DNA of 64,000 nucleotides, from the NCBI RefSeq assembly GCF_003946205.1, contig NZ_RHOS01000005.1, positions 62,001 through 126,000 of the forward strand. The letters run 5' to 3'. Made by a program: the position numbers and the translations under genes. Shown one piece after another: positions 1-8,803 of this stretch (position 1 is its first letter; each line of letters opens with the position of its first letter). This DNA is from Companilactobacillus keshanensis (GTDB taxonomy: Bacteria; Bacillota; Bacilli; Lactobacillales; Lactobacillaceae). The notes under the pieces are model-generated. The model did not search any database. It had not been told where the DNA came from and saw nothing but the letters and a program-made list of their open reading frames with translations.

Positions 1-2188
1 TTGGTATTTCTGAAAGTTTCATTTGTTTATATGCACCACGTTGCGTCAAAATGGCAACTTTATTACTTGAATCCGTTAGGAAGAATCCAGCTAATTCATC
101 ATCATCTTTTAAATTGACAAACTTTACCCCAATGGCACGATTACCAACGACTGGTACTTCATCCAGTTCAAATGAACAGGCATATGAATGTTTAGTAAAC
201 GCGTAGACGATTCGACTAATGTCATCCACGTAATAAACATCCAGAACTCGCGTTTGATCTGATTTTAATTTAGCAAAACAGCTTGCTCGTGACTTATAAG
301 TTCGACCAGGCAAGAGGTCATTAAAGGAAACTTGCTTAATATAGTTCTCACTCGTAGCAATCAAGAAATTACCCGGTTGTTCTAGCTTATCAAAAACAAA
401 TGCTCTTAGGATAGTTTCATCGGATGCTAAACCGATCTCTTGTGACAAATGAGATCCTGTATCCTTCCAACGACTATCATCCAACTCAAAAATCTGACGA
501 TAGATCAAATTCCCCTTGTTAGTAAAGATAAATAAATGATCTAAAGTACTTACTTCTTGATCTAAGATTGGATAATCCTCGTCTTTTAGACCATTATCAT
601 CAGTATCTGATGCTTGATATGAACGCAGACTGCTTCGTTTGACGTATCCATCATGACTAACCAACAAGCGAACCGTTTCGTTGGCCACCAACACACTAGT
701 ATCAACCTCAATTTCAGCAACTTTAGCCTCGATCTTGGTTCGTCGCTTATCGGCATAGATCTTTTTAACGTCTAGCAACTCATCTTTAATAACATTCATC
801 AAAGTAACATGATCGTTAATAATACCGTTTAAGTAATCGATAGTTGCGTGCAATTCTTTATCTTCTTTTTCTAATTCTGTCACATCAGTATTAGTTAAAC
901 GATAAAGTTGCAAAGATACAATGGCTTCAGCTTGTTTCTCAGTAAATTGATATTCTTTGATTAAATTATTTTTGGCATCGGATTTATTTTTACTGCCACG
1001 AATCGTTTTGATCACTTTATCAAGAATAGATAAAGCCTTTATCAAACCTTCAACAATATGCAATCTGCCCTTAGCCTTAGCTAAGTCAAATTTGCTACGT
1101 CTTAAAACAACTTCTTCTTGATGCTTAACATATTCCGTTAGAATTTGAACTAAGCCGACTTGTTGCGGACGCATATCAGCGATAGCAACCATATTGAAAT
1201 TATATGAGATCTGCAAATCAGTATTCTTGAACAAATAATTCAAGATACCCTGTCCATCAACATCCCTCTTTAATTCAATAACGATTGATAAACCTTGTCT
1301 GTCACTTTCATCACGTACTTCCGCGATACCATCGACCTTCTTCATAACTCTGGCTTCGTCAATTTTTTTAACTAATACAGCCTTATTTACTTCATAAGGA
1401 ATCTCTGTTACAACGATTTGTGATTTATGACCACGTAAATTTTCAATAGATGTCTTAGAACGTAAGAATACTTTCCCACGTCCTGTTTCATAGGCTTCAC
1501 GAATACCTTTGGCACCTTGTAAGATACCGCCAGTTGGGAAATCCGGTCCTTTAACGATTTTCATCAGATCATCCAAAGAGGCATCTGGGTTATCGATCAA
1601 TTTGATAGTTGCATCGATAACTTCGCCCAAATTATGTGGTGGGATCTCCGTAGCATAACCCGCTGAGATACCGGTTGAACCATTAACTAGTAGATTAGGA
1701 AATCTAGCGGGAAGAACCTTAGGTTCTTTTTCGGTATCATCAAAGTTCCATTCTTCATCAACGGTATCCTTATTGATATCACGTAGCATTTCTGCTGAGA
1801 TCTTACTTAGTCTAGCCTCTGTATAACGCATGGCAGCTGGTGGGTCACCATCCATAGAACCATTATTACCATGCATCTCGATCAAAGGTGCTCGTAATTT
1901 CCAATCTTGCGACAATCGAACCATGGCCTCATAAATTGATGAATCACCGTGCGGATGAAAATTACCCATAACATTACCGACACCTTTGGCCGATTTTCTA
2001 AAACCTTTATCATAAGTATTTCCATCAAGATACATTGAGTAGAGAATTCTACGTTGAACGGGTTTTAATCCATCACGAATATCTGGTAAAGCCCGCTCTT
2101 GAATAATCGATTTAGAATATCTCTCAAAACGATCTCCCATAATCTTCTCTAAAGAAATATCTTGAATTTTAGGAGAATTATTAACCAA
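1..2188 (-). CDS. parC: DNA topoisomerase IV subunit A (3' end cut by window edge)
   Basis: Breakage-reunion subunit of topoisomerase IV, which decatenates daughter chromosomes together with ParE. About 729 codons are visible out of the roughly 800 usual for the family; the end lies left of base 1. Reading leftward it shows the GyrA/ParC N-terminal fold with the active-site tyrosine in AAMRYTEARL, the long coiled-coil arm, and part of the C-terminal beta-pinwheel. The start is a TTG at 2188-2186, placed by the Shine-Dalgarno AGGTGAT that overlaps the parE stop codon; the protein then reads (M)VNNSPKIQDI. Only 10 bases separate it from parE, so the two are probably co-transcribed and translationally linked. 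No frameshift was seen in the visible part. Confidence 0.95.
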   Translation of the reverse strand, partial: MVNNSPKIQDISLEKIMGDRFERYSKSIIQERALPDIRDGLKPVQRRILYSMYLDGNTYDKGFRKSAKGVGNVMGNFHPHGDSSIYEAMVRLSQDWKLRAPLIEMHGNNGSMDGDPPAAMRYTEARLSKISAEMLRDINKDTVDEEWNFDDTEKEPKVLPARFPNLLVNGSTGISAGYATEIPPHNLGEVIDATIKLIDNPDASLDDLMKIVKGPDFPTGGILQGAKGIREAYETGRGKVFLRSKTSIENLRGHKSQIVVTEIPYEVNKAVLVKKIDEARVMKKVDGIAEVRDESDRQGLSIVIELKRDVDGQGILNYLFKNTDLQISYNFNMVAIADMRPQQVGLVQILTEYVKHQEEVVLRRSKFDLAKAKGRLHIVEGLIKALSILDKVIKTIRGSKNKSDAKNNLIKEYQFTEKQAEAIVSLQLYRLTNTDVTELEKEDKELHATIDYLNGIINDHVTLMNVIKDELLDVKKIYADKRRTKIEAKVAEIEVDTSVLVANETVRLLVSHDGYVKRSSLRSYQASDTDDNGLKDEDYPILDQEVSTLDHLFIFTNKGNLIYRQIFELDDSRWKDTGSHLSQEIGLASDETILRAFVFDKLEQPGNFLIATSENYIKQVSFNDLLPGRTYKSRASCFAKLKSDQTRVLDVYYVDDISRIVYAFTKHSYACSFELDEVPVVGNRAIGVKFVNLKDDDELAGFFLTDSSNKVAILTQRGAYKQMKLSEIP

Positions 2189-2198
2189 ATTTTATCAC

Positions 2199-4199
2199 CT
2201 ATTCCTTATTCAATAAGTCATCAACGATATTTTGATCAATTGGATCAGTATCATCAATTTTCTCTAAGATAGTGTCGCCCTCTTCAGTACCGTTGAATTT
2301 AACATTCTTTTCGATCCAATCACGTCTTGGCTTTACTTTATCGCCCATCAATGTTGTTACACGGCGTTCTGCTAAGGCAGCGTCATCTATATTAACTCTA
2401 ATTAAAATTCTAGACTCAGGATCCATAGTTGTCTTCCATAACTGATCGGCATTCATTTCACCTAAACCTTTGAATCGTTGTAATTCATAACCCTTACCCA
2501 TTTTCTGAATTGAATCTTTCAACTCATCTGGAGTCCAGGCATATTTGATCTGAGTTTTGGCACCTTTACCTTTTTGTAGTTTATACAAAGGTGGTAAGGC
2601 AATATATACATGTCCTGAATCAACTAGTGGACGCATATAACGATAGAAGAAAGTCAGCAATAGGATCTGAATATGTGATCCATCATCATCGGCATCGGTC
2701 ATAATAATAACCTTGTCATAATTACGATCATCTAGTTTAAAATCAGCACCAACTCCAGCACCGATCGTATAGATCATCGTATTGATTTCTTCATTTTTAT
2801 AAATATCTTCTAGTTTAGCCTTTTGAGTATTTAGAACTTTCCCTCGTAAAGGTAAAATGGCCTGAAATTTACGATCACGGCCTTGTTTGGCAGAACCACC
2901 AGCAGAATCACCTTCGACTAAGAACAATTCGTTTTTAGTTGCATCCTTGGATTGTGCGGGGGTTAATTTACCAGACAACAGACCGTCATTTTTCTTATTC
3001 TTTTTGCCACTTCTAGTGCTCTCGCGTGCTTTTCTAGCAGCCTCACGTGCTTCACGAGCTCTCAGAGACTTCTTTACTAAAGTTTGGGCCTGTTCACCAT
3101 TCTCCATCAAATAAAAGCTCATTTGCTCATAAACTAATTGATCAACGGCCGAGCGTGCCTGAGGTGTTCCTAATTTACCCTTAGTCTGACCTTCAAATTG
3201 TAAGATCTCTTCAGGGATACGCACCGAAATAATAGCTGATAATCCTTCACGGACATCGCTACCTTCAAGATTCTTACTGTTTTCTTTAAGAAGCCCGACC
3301 TTACGAGCATAGTCATTGAATGCTTTAGTTAAACCAGACTTCATTCCTGACTCATGCGTCCCACCATCGGCGGTTCTAACATTATTAACAAACGAAATAA
3401 TATTTTCTGAATAACCATCGTTATATTGACCTGAAAATTCAATCTCAATATCAGAATTAGTTCCTTCGATATAGAAAATACCACCAATAGTATCCTTGTC
3501 TTCATTCAAATACTTAACAAATGATTGGATACCGTCTTCATAGTGGAAAATATCTTCTTGTGGTTCTTCACCACGATTATCAGTAATAGTGAACTTAACG
3601 CCTTTAAGTAAGAAGGCTGATTCACGCAATCGTTCTGCTAACGTATCATAGTTGAATTTAGTAGTCTGAAAAATACTAGCATCGGGTTTAAAGCTGATAG
3701 TAGTACCATTGCTCTCTTTAGATGTTCCAGTTTTTTTCAAGGTACCAACCGGATGCCCACCATTTTCAAAGCGTTCTTCATAGACTTTATTTTCACGAAC
3801 AACACGAACTGTCATCCATTCAGACAAAGCATTAACGACAGATGAACCAACACCATGCAATCCACCAGAAGTTTTATAACTATTTTCGCTGAATTTACCA
3901 CCAGCATGCAGAACGGTCAAAATAACTTCGATAGTTGGTTTACCAGATGCGTGCATACCTGTTGGCATCCCGCGTCCATGATCGACGACAGTAATACTAC
4001 TGTCCTTATTAATTGTTACATTTATTTCTTTTCCAAATCCTGATAGCGCTTCATCGACAGCGTTGTCGACAATTTCGTAAACTAGATGATGTAATCCACG
4101 TGAATCCGTAGATCCAATGTACATACCTGGACGTTTACGAACTGCTTCCAGTCCTTCCAGAATTTGAATCGAAGAATCATCATACGATGATTTTGGCAT
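2199..4199 (-). CDS. parE: DNA topoisomerase IV subunit B
   Basis: ATPase subunit of topoisomerase IV, 666 residues, a normal length. The GHKL ATPase domain carries EIVDNAVDEA near residues 42-51 and the GLHGVGSSVVNAL motif. The TOPRIM domain shows LFLVEGDSAGGSAKQGR and the metal-binding DADDDGSH. The ATG at 4199 (protein MPKSSYDD) is preferred over an in-frame ATG three codons upstream, because the Shine-Dalgarno AAGGA abuts the upstream ATG but sits about nine bases before 4199. It is transcribed from an extended -10 promoter with a LexA-type box just upstream, and is followed immediately by parC. Topoisomerase IV rather than gyrase is inferred from the parE-parC adjacency next to plsY. Confidence 0.95.
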   Translation of the reverse strand: MPKSSYDDSSIQILEGLEAVRKRPGMYIGSTDSRGLHHLVYEIVDNAVDEALSGFGKEINVTINKDSSITVVDHGRGMPTGMHASGKPTIEVILTVLHAGGKFSENSYKTSGGLHGVGSSVVNALSEWMTVRVVRENKVYEERFENGGHPVGTLKKTGTSKESNGTTISFKPDASIFQTTKFNYDTLAERLRESAFLLKGVKFTITDNRGEEPQEDIFHYEDGIQSFVKYLNEDKDTIGGIFYIEGTNSDIEIEFSGQYNDGYSENIISFVNNVRTADGGTHESGMKSGLTKAFNDYARKVGLLKENSKNLEGSDVREGLSAIISVRIPEEILQFEGQTKGKLGTPQARSAVDQLVYEQMSFYLMENGEQAQTLVKKSLRAREAREAARKARESTRSGKKNKKNDGLLSGKLTPAQSKDATKNELFLVEGDSAGGSAKQGRDRKFQAILPLRGKVLNTQKAKLEDIYKNEEINTMIYTIGAGVGADFKLDDRNYDKVIIMTDADDDGSHIQILLLTFFYRYMRPLVDSGHVYIALPPLYKLQKGKGAKTQIKYAWTPDELKDSIQKMGKGYELQRFKGLGEMNADQLWKTTMDPESRILIRVNIDDAALAERRVTTLMGDKVKPRRDWIEKNVKFNGTEEGDTILEKIDDTDPIDQNIVDDLLNKE

Positions 4200-4242
4200 G
4201 CAAATCATTCCTTTTTTGTAGAATCTAAGTTAACATTTTACT

Positions 4243-4248
4243 ATTATA
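4243..4248 (-). promoter_or_regulatory. parE-parC promoter, extended -10 box
   Basis: On the minus strand this reads TATAAT preceded by TG plus one base (TGATATAAT), a typical extended -10 element about 45 bases upstream of the parE start. No good -35 hexamer lies at 17 bases, as is usual for extended -10 promoters. Confidence 0.6.
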
Positions 4249-4279
4249 TCACTAGATTAAGATATTTATCTCAAGGATT

Positions 4280-4291
4280 GAACATATGTTC
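4280..4291 (-). promoter_or_regulatory. LexA/DinR-type SOS box upstream of parE
   Basis: GAACATATGTTC is a perfect 12-base palindrome that fits the core of the Gram-positive LexA consensus CGAACRNRYGTTYG (outer bases here are T and G). It lies about 30 bases upstream of the parE -10 box. Bacillus subtilis parE-parC is reported as part of the LexA regulon, so SOS control is plausible. The site also lies between parE and the divergent plsY and could affect either. Confidence 0.65.
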
Positions 4292-4402
4292 GCTCCTTTC
4301 AATTCTAACAGATTTAGTAGATAATGTCTTAGTTAGTATTTTTTAAAAGTACCATAGAGTTACAATATACCAAAAAATAAAGCTAAGAGAGTGATTTTTA
4401 GA

Positions 4403-5020
4403 ATGAAACTTCTCGTTTGTGCAATTTTAGCCTATCTAATTGGCTCGTTTCCGACCGCTTATATCGTCGGAAAAATCTTTTTCCATAAGAATATTTTTGA
4501 ATACGGCAGTGGAAATGTTGGAACTACCAACGCCTATCGTGTCTTTGGACCATTTGCAGGTACTGTTGTCTTGGTAATAGATATTTTAAAGGGAACTTTA
4601 GGAGCATTGATGCCAGTTTTCTTTAATCTTGACCATCATTGGGTCTTGTTCATCGGAATTTTCGCCGTTATTGGACATGTCTTCTCGATCTTTTTGAAAT
4701 TTCGAGGCGGAAAAGCTGTTGCCACCAGTGCCGGTATTTTACTAGCATATAATCCATTGTTATTCGTGATCTGCTTTATCTGTCTAGCAACGATCGTCTA
4801 TGTAACTAGTATGGTCAGTGTTGCCAGTTTAACAACTGTTTTAGTATTCACGATTGCGACATTATTCATGCACGATTGGATATTAACTACGGTTGCCCTA
4901 ATAGTGACTATTATCATCTATGTCAGACATATACCTAATATCAAACGTTTACTAAAGGGGAAAGAAAATCTCGTCCCCATCGGATTACAATACAAGAAGC
5001 AACAAAAAAACGACCATTAA
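4403..5020 (+). CDS. plsY: Acyl-phosphate:glycerol-3-phosphate acyltransferase
   Basis: Integral membrane enzyme that transfers an acyl group from acyl-phosphate to glycerol-3-phosphate, the first step of phospholipid synthesis in most Gram-positives. The 205 residues contain the family motifs GSGNVGTTNAYRVFG near residue 36 and FRGGKAVAT near residue 100, within five or so hydrophobic segments. The ATG at 4403 is favoured because GAGAGTGA lies about nine bases before it; a GTG at 4391 would lack a well-placed ribosome site. It is a single gene divergent from parE, ending in a terminator shared with the convergent epimerase gene. Confidence 0.92.
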   Translation: MKLLVCAILAYLIGSFPTAYIVGKIFFHKNIFEYGSGNVGTTNAYRVFGPFAGTVVLVIDILKGTLGALMPVFFNLDHHWVLFIGIFAVIGHVFSIFLKFRGGKAVATSAGILLAYNPLLFVICFICLATIVYVTSMVSVASLTTVLVFTIATLFMHDWILTTVALIVTIIIYVRHIPNIKRLLKGKENLVPIGLQYKKQQKNDH

Positions 5021-5034
5021 TTGGTCGTTTTTTT
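5004..5034. terminator. Bidirectional terminator between plsY and the epimerase gene
   Basis: CGACCA-TTAAT-TGGTCG hairpin flanked by an A run on the left and a T run on the right, so it can stop transcription both ways. It overlaps the plsY stop codon. Confidence 0.9.
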
Positions 5035-5905
5035 ATTTGATTGAAATACTGTAATAGGCTTCAAATTGATCGTCAGGGGCTAATTTATTAATACCATATT
5101 TTGTCTTAAATTGATTATCAGTATCCGTCTTGTCGGCAATTCCCCACCAAGGTTCGATGCAAACAAAATTACCTTCTTTAGGATATGGTGACCAGATTCC
5201 AACAAATTTAGCATTACCAGTATCCACGGTCAACTTATGTTCTGATTTTTCACTCTCGATCGTCAAAACAGCTGGATCGTTCAAACGATAAATAATCGCA
5301 TCCTGAGCAAATATATCATGTGTAAGCTCTAGGTCCTGGTTAGCTACTTTAAATTCCTTATTCAAGTCGATATTGCTACCAATTAATGGAATACTAGTTC
5401 TCAATTCACTTGGACTGATGCCAATTCTAAAATCTTCAAAAGTTGTATCTTTCTCAAATGGCACTGAAAACCCAGGATGTGCTCCGATTGAGAAATAGAT
5501 ATCGTCAGTTTCAAGATTTTTGACAAGATAGCTAACTTGAATACTATTTTTTACTAATTGATAAACTACTCTTAATTCAAAATGATATGGATATTTTTTA
5601 AGTAATTCGTCATTAGTCTTCAACAAGAATACTAATTTAGAGTCAGTTTGTGATTCTAAAGTGAACTCTTGATCCCTAGCAAATCCGTGTTGATTCAATT
5701 GATACTCTTGATCATCAATAAAATAATGATCGTCTTTTAAACGTCCCACGATTGGGAATAATACTGGCGCGTGACGGCCCCAAATATCTGGATCAGCTTG
5801 CCAGATAAACTCTGATTCTTCGTTATTTTTGACACTGACCATTTCAGCACCGGTAGATTTAACTTGCATAGTCAAATAATCATTTTTTAATTGAAATATC
5901 TCCAT
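5033..5905 (-). CDS. Aldose 1-epimerase family protein (LacX-like)
   Basis: Predicted mutarotase of the galactose mutarotase superfamily, 290 residues, interconverting anomers of an aldose or a phosphorylated hexose. The catalytic-type histidine sits in FSIGAHPGFSVPF near residue 145, and the end carries IEPWWGIADK, typical of the LacX/YeaD-like branch rather than classical GalM. The exact sugar is not determined. It starts 14 bases after hslU and is probably the last gene of the xerC-hslV-hslU transcript, ending at the bidirectional terminator. Confidence 0.82.
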   Translation of the reverse strand: MEIFQLKNDYLTMQVKSTGAEMVSVKNNEESEFIWQADPDIWGRHAPVLFPIVGRLKDDHYFIDDQEYQLNQHGFARDQEFTLESQTDSKLVFLLKTNDELLKKYPYHFELRVVYQLVKNSIQVSYLVKNLETDDIYFSIGAHPGFSVPFEKDTTFEDFRIGISPSELRTSIPLIGSNIDLNKEFKVANQDLELTHDIFAQDAIIYRLNDPAVLTIESEKSEHKLTVDTGNAKFVGIWSPYPKEGNFVCIEPWWGIADKTDTDNQFKTKYGINKLAPDDQFEAYYSISIK

Positions 5906-5918
5906 AAATTACACCACC

Positions 5919-7349
5919 CTATAGGATGTAACGAGAAAGATCCTTATCGGCAACGATCTTACCGACTTGTTCTTTAACGTACTCTCTCGTAATAGTAATA
6001 TCACCCATCTGCATATCTGGTCCTTCAAATAAAATATCTGAAAGGATCTTCTCTAGAACAGTTGATAAACGTCTAGCTCCGATATTTTGATTAGCGTTAT
6101 TAAGATCAAAAGCAACTTTAGCGATTTCTTCAACGGACTCTTTAGTGAAGGTCAAATTGATACCATCGGCCTTTGTTAAGGCAACATATTGCTTTGTTAA
6201 AGCATTATCAGGTTTAGTCAAGATTTGAATAAAGTCACTCTCAGTAAGATCATTCAATTCAACTCTGATAGGAAAACGTCCTTGTAATTCAGCAATCAAA
6301 TCACTTGGTTTGCTCTCGGCAAAAGCTCCAGAAGCAATAAATAAAATGTGGTCTGTATTAACAGCACCATATTTAGTATTGATCTGTGATCCTTCAACAA
6401 TAGGCAAGATATCACGTTGAACGCCTTCACGAGAAACTTCTCCTGAGCTCTTCTTATCACCAGCAGCAATCTTATCAAATTCATCAATAAAGATAATTCC
6501 ATTGTCCTGAGTTCTTTCAATAGCTGATTGGTAAATTTCATCATGATCAACACGTTTTTGAGATTCCTGTTGAATCAAAACTTCACGTGCTTCTTTAACT
6601 GGAAGAGTTCTTGTGATCATCTTTTTAGGCATCAAAGAATCCATCATTCCGCTCATGTCGATACCCATTTGACCCATTTGGTCATTCATAGGACCTACTT
6701 TACGTGATTCTTCAACTTTGATCGTTATCTCACGGTCTTCTAGCAGACCTTGGTCAAGTTGTTCCTTAACTGATAGACGTTGATCACGGATTGAATCGGT
6801 AACCTCTGAATCGCTATCTGGATCATCATCATTTCCGTTCTGACCAAGGGCATCTTGTAAACCATTAGCAGATTGTAAATTGTTCAACATTGACATAAAG
6901 TCCATGTTATTTTCTTGACGGCGTTCCTTCTTGATTCCAGGAACTAGTAATTTGACCAATTTCTTATCAACGTCACGACTAACGTCTGGTCTGATCTCAT
7001 TAAATTTTTCTTTTTCTTCCATTGATACGGCTACATCTACTAAGTCTCGAACCATTGATTCAACATCACGGCCAACATAACCAACTTCAGTAAATTTAGT
7101 TGCCTCAACCTTAACAAATGGGGCCTTAACTACTTTTGCTAGTCTTCTAGCAATTTCAGTTTTACCGACACCTGTAGGTCCGATCATCATTAAATTTTTA
7201 GGTGTTATCTCTTGTTGCATTTTCTTTGGCACTTGCATACGGCGATAACGATTGTATAGAGCAATAGCAACAGCTTTTTTAGCATCTTGCTGTCCAATAA
7301 TATAATTATCTAATTGTGCAACGATTTGTTTTGGTGTTAATGTCTCCAT
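5919..7349 (-). CDS. hslU: ATP-dependent protease ATPase subunit HslU (ClpY)
   Basis: AAA+ unfoldase that feeds substrates into the HslV peptidase, 476 residues. Walker A is GPTGVGKTE near residues 57-65, Walker B IIFIDEFDKI near 285, and the C-terminal sensor region reads NIGARRLSTVLEKIL. The I-domain insert between them is rich in Asp and Met (NDDDPDSDS and QMGQMGIDMSGMM), as is common in Gram-positive HslU. The C-terminal RYIL matches the tail that inserts into HslV. It lies 16 bases downstream of hslV in the conserved codV/xerC-hslV-hslU order. Confidence 0.96.
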   Translation of the reverse strand: METLTPKQIVAQLDNYIIGQQDAKKAVAIALYNRYRRMQVPKKMQQEITPKNLMMIGPTGVGKTEIARRLAKVVKAPFVKVEATKFTEVGYVGRDVESMVRDLVDVAVSMEEKEKFNEIRPDVSRDVDKKLVKLLVPGIKKERRQENNMDFMSMLNNLQSANGLQDALGQNGNDDDPDSDSEVTDSIRDQRLSVKEQLDQGLLEDREITIKVEESRKVGPMNDQMGQMGIDMSGMMDSLMPKKMITRTLPVKEAREVLIQQESQKRVDHDEIYQSAIERTQDNGIIFIDEFDKIAAGDKKSSGEVSREGVQRDILPIVEGSQINTKYGAVNTDHILFIASGAFAESKPSDLIAELQGRFPIRVELNDLTESDFIQILTKPDNALTKQYVALTKADGINLTFTKESVEEIAKVAFDLNNANQNIGARRLSTVLEKILSDILFEGPDMQMGDITITREYVKEQVGKIVADKDLSRYIL

Positions 7350-7365
7350 TTATTGATCTCCATTT

Positions 7366-7890
7366 TTAAAATTTGTCTGAAATAATGTTTTCATTCGTAA
7401 AAATATCAATCCCTGAAGCTATTTTAATAGCCTCACGAGCAATTTCATCAGCAGTCATATCACTTGCATGTCTTTGCATTGCAATGGCAGCAGCCTGAGC
7501 AAAATTGCCACCTGAACCAATTGCAACAACATCTTCATCTGGTTCAATAACCTCACCACTACCTGAAATAAGTAATAGATTATCTTTATCCATTGCGATA
7601 AGCATAGCTTCAAGCTTTTGTAGAGTTGGATCTTTACGCCAATCTTGAGCTAATTCAACAGCTGAACGTTTTAGATTACCTGAGTAAGCCTTTAGTTTCT
7701 TCTCAAGCCAATCCTGCAAAGTAATGGCATCAGCAACACCACCGGCAAAACCAATGACAACTTGATCATCAAAGATTCTTCTGACTTTGTGTGCTGATCC
7801 CTTCATAATATATTTTTCGCCCAATGTTACTTGACCATCCCCCGCAATAGCAGTGTGACCATCATGTTTTACAGCAACGATTGTTGTCAT
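7366..7890 (-). CDS. hslV: ATP-dependent protease peptidase subunit HslV (ClpQ)
   Basis: Proteasome-beta-like peptidase that forms a double hexamer capped by HslU. The 174 residues begin MTTIVAVKHDG, so removal of Met exposes Thr as the N-terminal nucleophile; B. subtilis CodW is instead reported to use Ser. GDGQVTLG and GSGGNFAQAAA are family signatures. It sits 13 bases after xerC and 16 bases before hslU and is presumably co-transcribed with both. Confidence 0.96.
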   Translation of the reverse strand: MTTIVAVKHDGHTAIAGDGQVTLGEKYIMKGSAHKVRRIFDDQVVIGFAGGVADAITLQDWLEKKLKAYSGNLKRSAVELAQDWRKDPTLQKLEAMLIAMDKDNLLLISGSGEVIEPDEDVVAIGSGGNFAQAAAIAMQRHASDMTADEIAREAIKIASGIDIFTNENIISDKF

Positions 7891-7903
7891 TTAAATTACC
7901 ATC

Positions 7904-8803
7904 CTATCTTGGAAAATATTTTTTATAGTCTTTTTGTAAATGTTCCATAGTTACGTGCGTATAAATTTGCGTGGTTGAGAGACTAGAATGACCTAATAGT
8001 TCCTGGACTGTTCTCAGATCAGCCCCATGATCAAGCATATGTGTAGCAAATGTATGCCGAATCATATGAGGATGAATATCTGCCGTCAGACTAGTTTTTT
8101 TAATTACTTGGTCAAGGATATATTCGATCCCACGACTAGTTAATTCTTTACCACGATTATTAACAAAAACATATTCATGCTCTTGATGATATTTATTCAT
8201 CAATTCACTTCTACCGCCATGAATATATTCTTTTAGTGCATCCTGCGAATAACTACCAAAAGGAACGTAACGATCTTTATCACCTTTACCATGAATTAAA
8301 ACAATTCCGTTAGTAAAATCCAATTGACCCAATGTCAAATTTGAACATTCACTGACACGCATACCCGTGGCATACAATAATTCCAAAATTGCCGAATTAC
8401 GCTGTGACAGCGGATCATCGCCCCTTACAGCTTCAAATAACTGTTGCATCTCTTTTTCATAAAAGAAATGCGGTAATTTACGTCCTTTATGTCGCAATTG
8501 TACCAAATCAAAAGGGTTGGCTGATAGATACTTGTTCTTCACTAAAAAATTATAAAACGATCGCAAGGCAGATATTCTCCTAGCAATCGTCTCAGCAGCG
8601 TAATTCTTTTCATCCAAGTACGTCAAATAGGTTTCAACGTCTACCCGATTTACCTTCGTATAGCCGTTGAAACCCCCGTTCTGCTCCAAAAAGTTAACGA
8701 AGTTATTAATATCTTCTAAATATGATTCCTTAGTCTTCACCGAATAATGGTGATTGACTAACAGATAATCAACAAATTGATCAACTAATTTTTGTTCTAA
8801 CAT
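7904..8803 (-). CDS. xerC: Tyrosine recombinase XerC
   Basis: Site-specific recombinase that acts with XerD at dif to resolve chromosome dimers. The 299 residues have an N-terminal SAM-like core-binding domain and a C-terminal catalytic domain with Arg in TGMRVSEC, HPHMIRHTFATHML, the GH of LLGHSSLSTTQ and the nucleophile Tyr in QIYTHV. The position just upstream of hslVU is the classic codV/xerC location, which separates it from the second recombinase (xerD) at 34.1 kb. Its ATG follows the topA stop codon with no gap, suggesting translational coupling. Confidence 0.93.
   Translation of the reverse strand: MLEQKLVDQFVDYLLVNHHYSVKTKESYLEDINNFVNFLEQNGGFNGYTKVNRVDVETYLTYLDEKNYAAETIARRISALRSFYNFLVKNKYLSANPFDLVQLRHKGRKLPHFFYEKEMQQLFEAVRGDDPLSQRNSAILELLYATGMRVSECSNLTLGQLDFTNGIVLIHGKGDKDRYVPFGSYSQDALKEYIHGGRSELMNKYHQEHEYVFVNNRGKELTSRGIEYILDQVIKKTSLTADIHPHMIRHTFATHMLDHGADLRTVQELLGHSSLSTTQIYTHVTMEHLQKDYKKYFPR

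Noticed and set aside
7904-8803. Tyrosine recombinases (here and at 34.1 kb) as signs of a mobile element
   Set aside because: Both sit in conserved housekeeping positions for xerC and xerD; no phage or transfer genes and no att-like repeats nearby.
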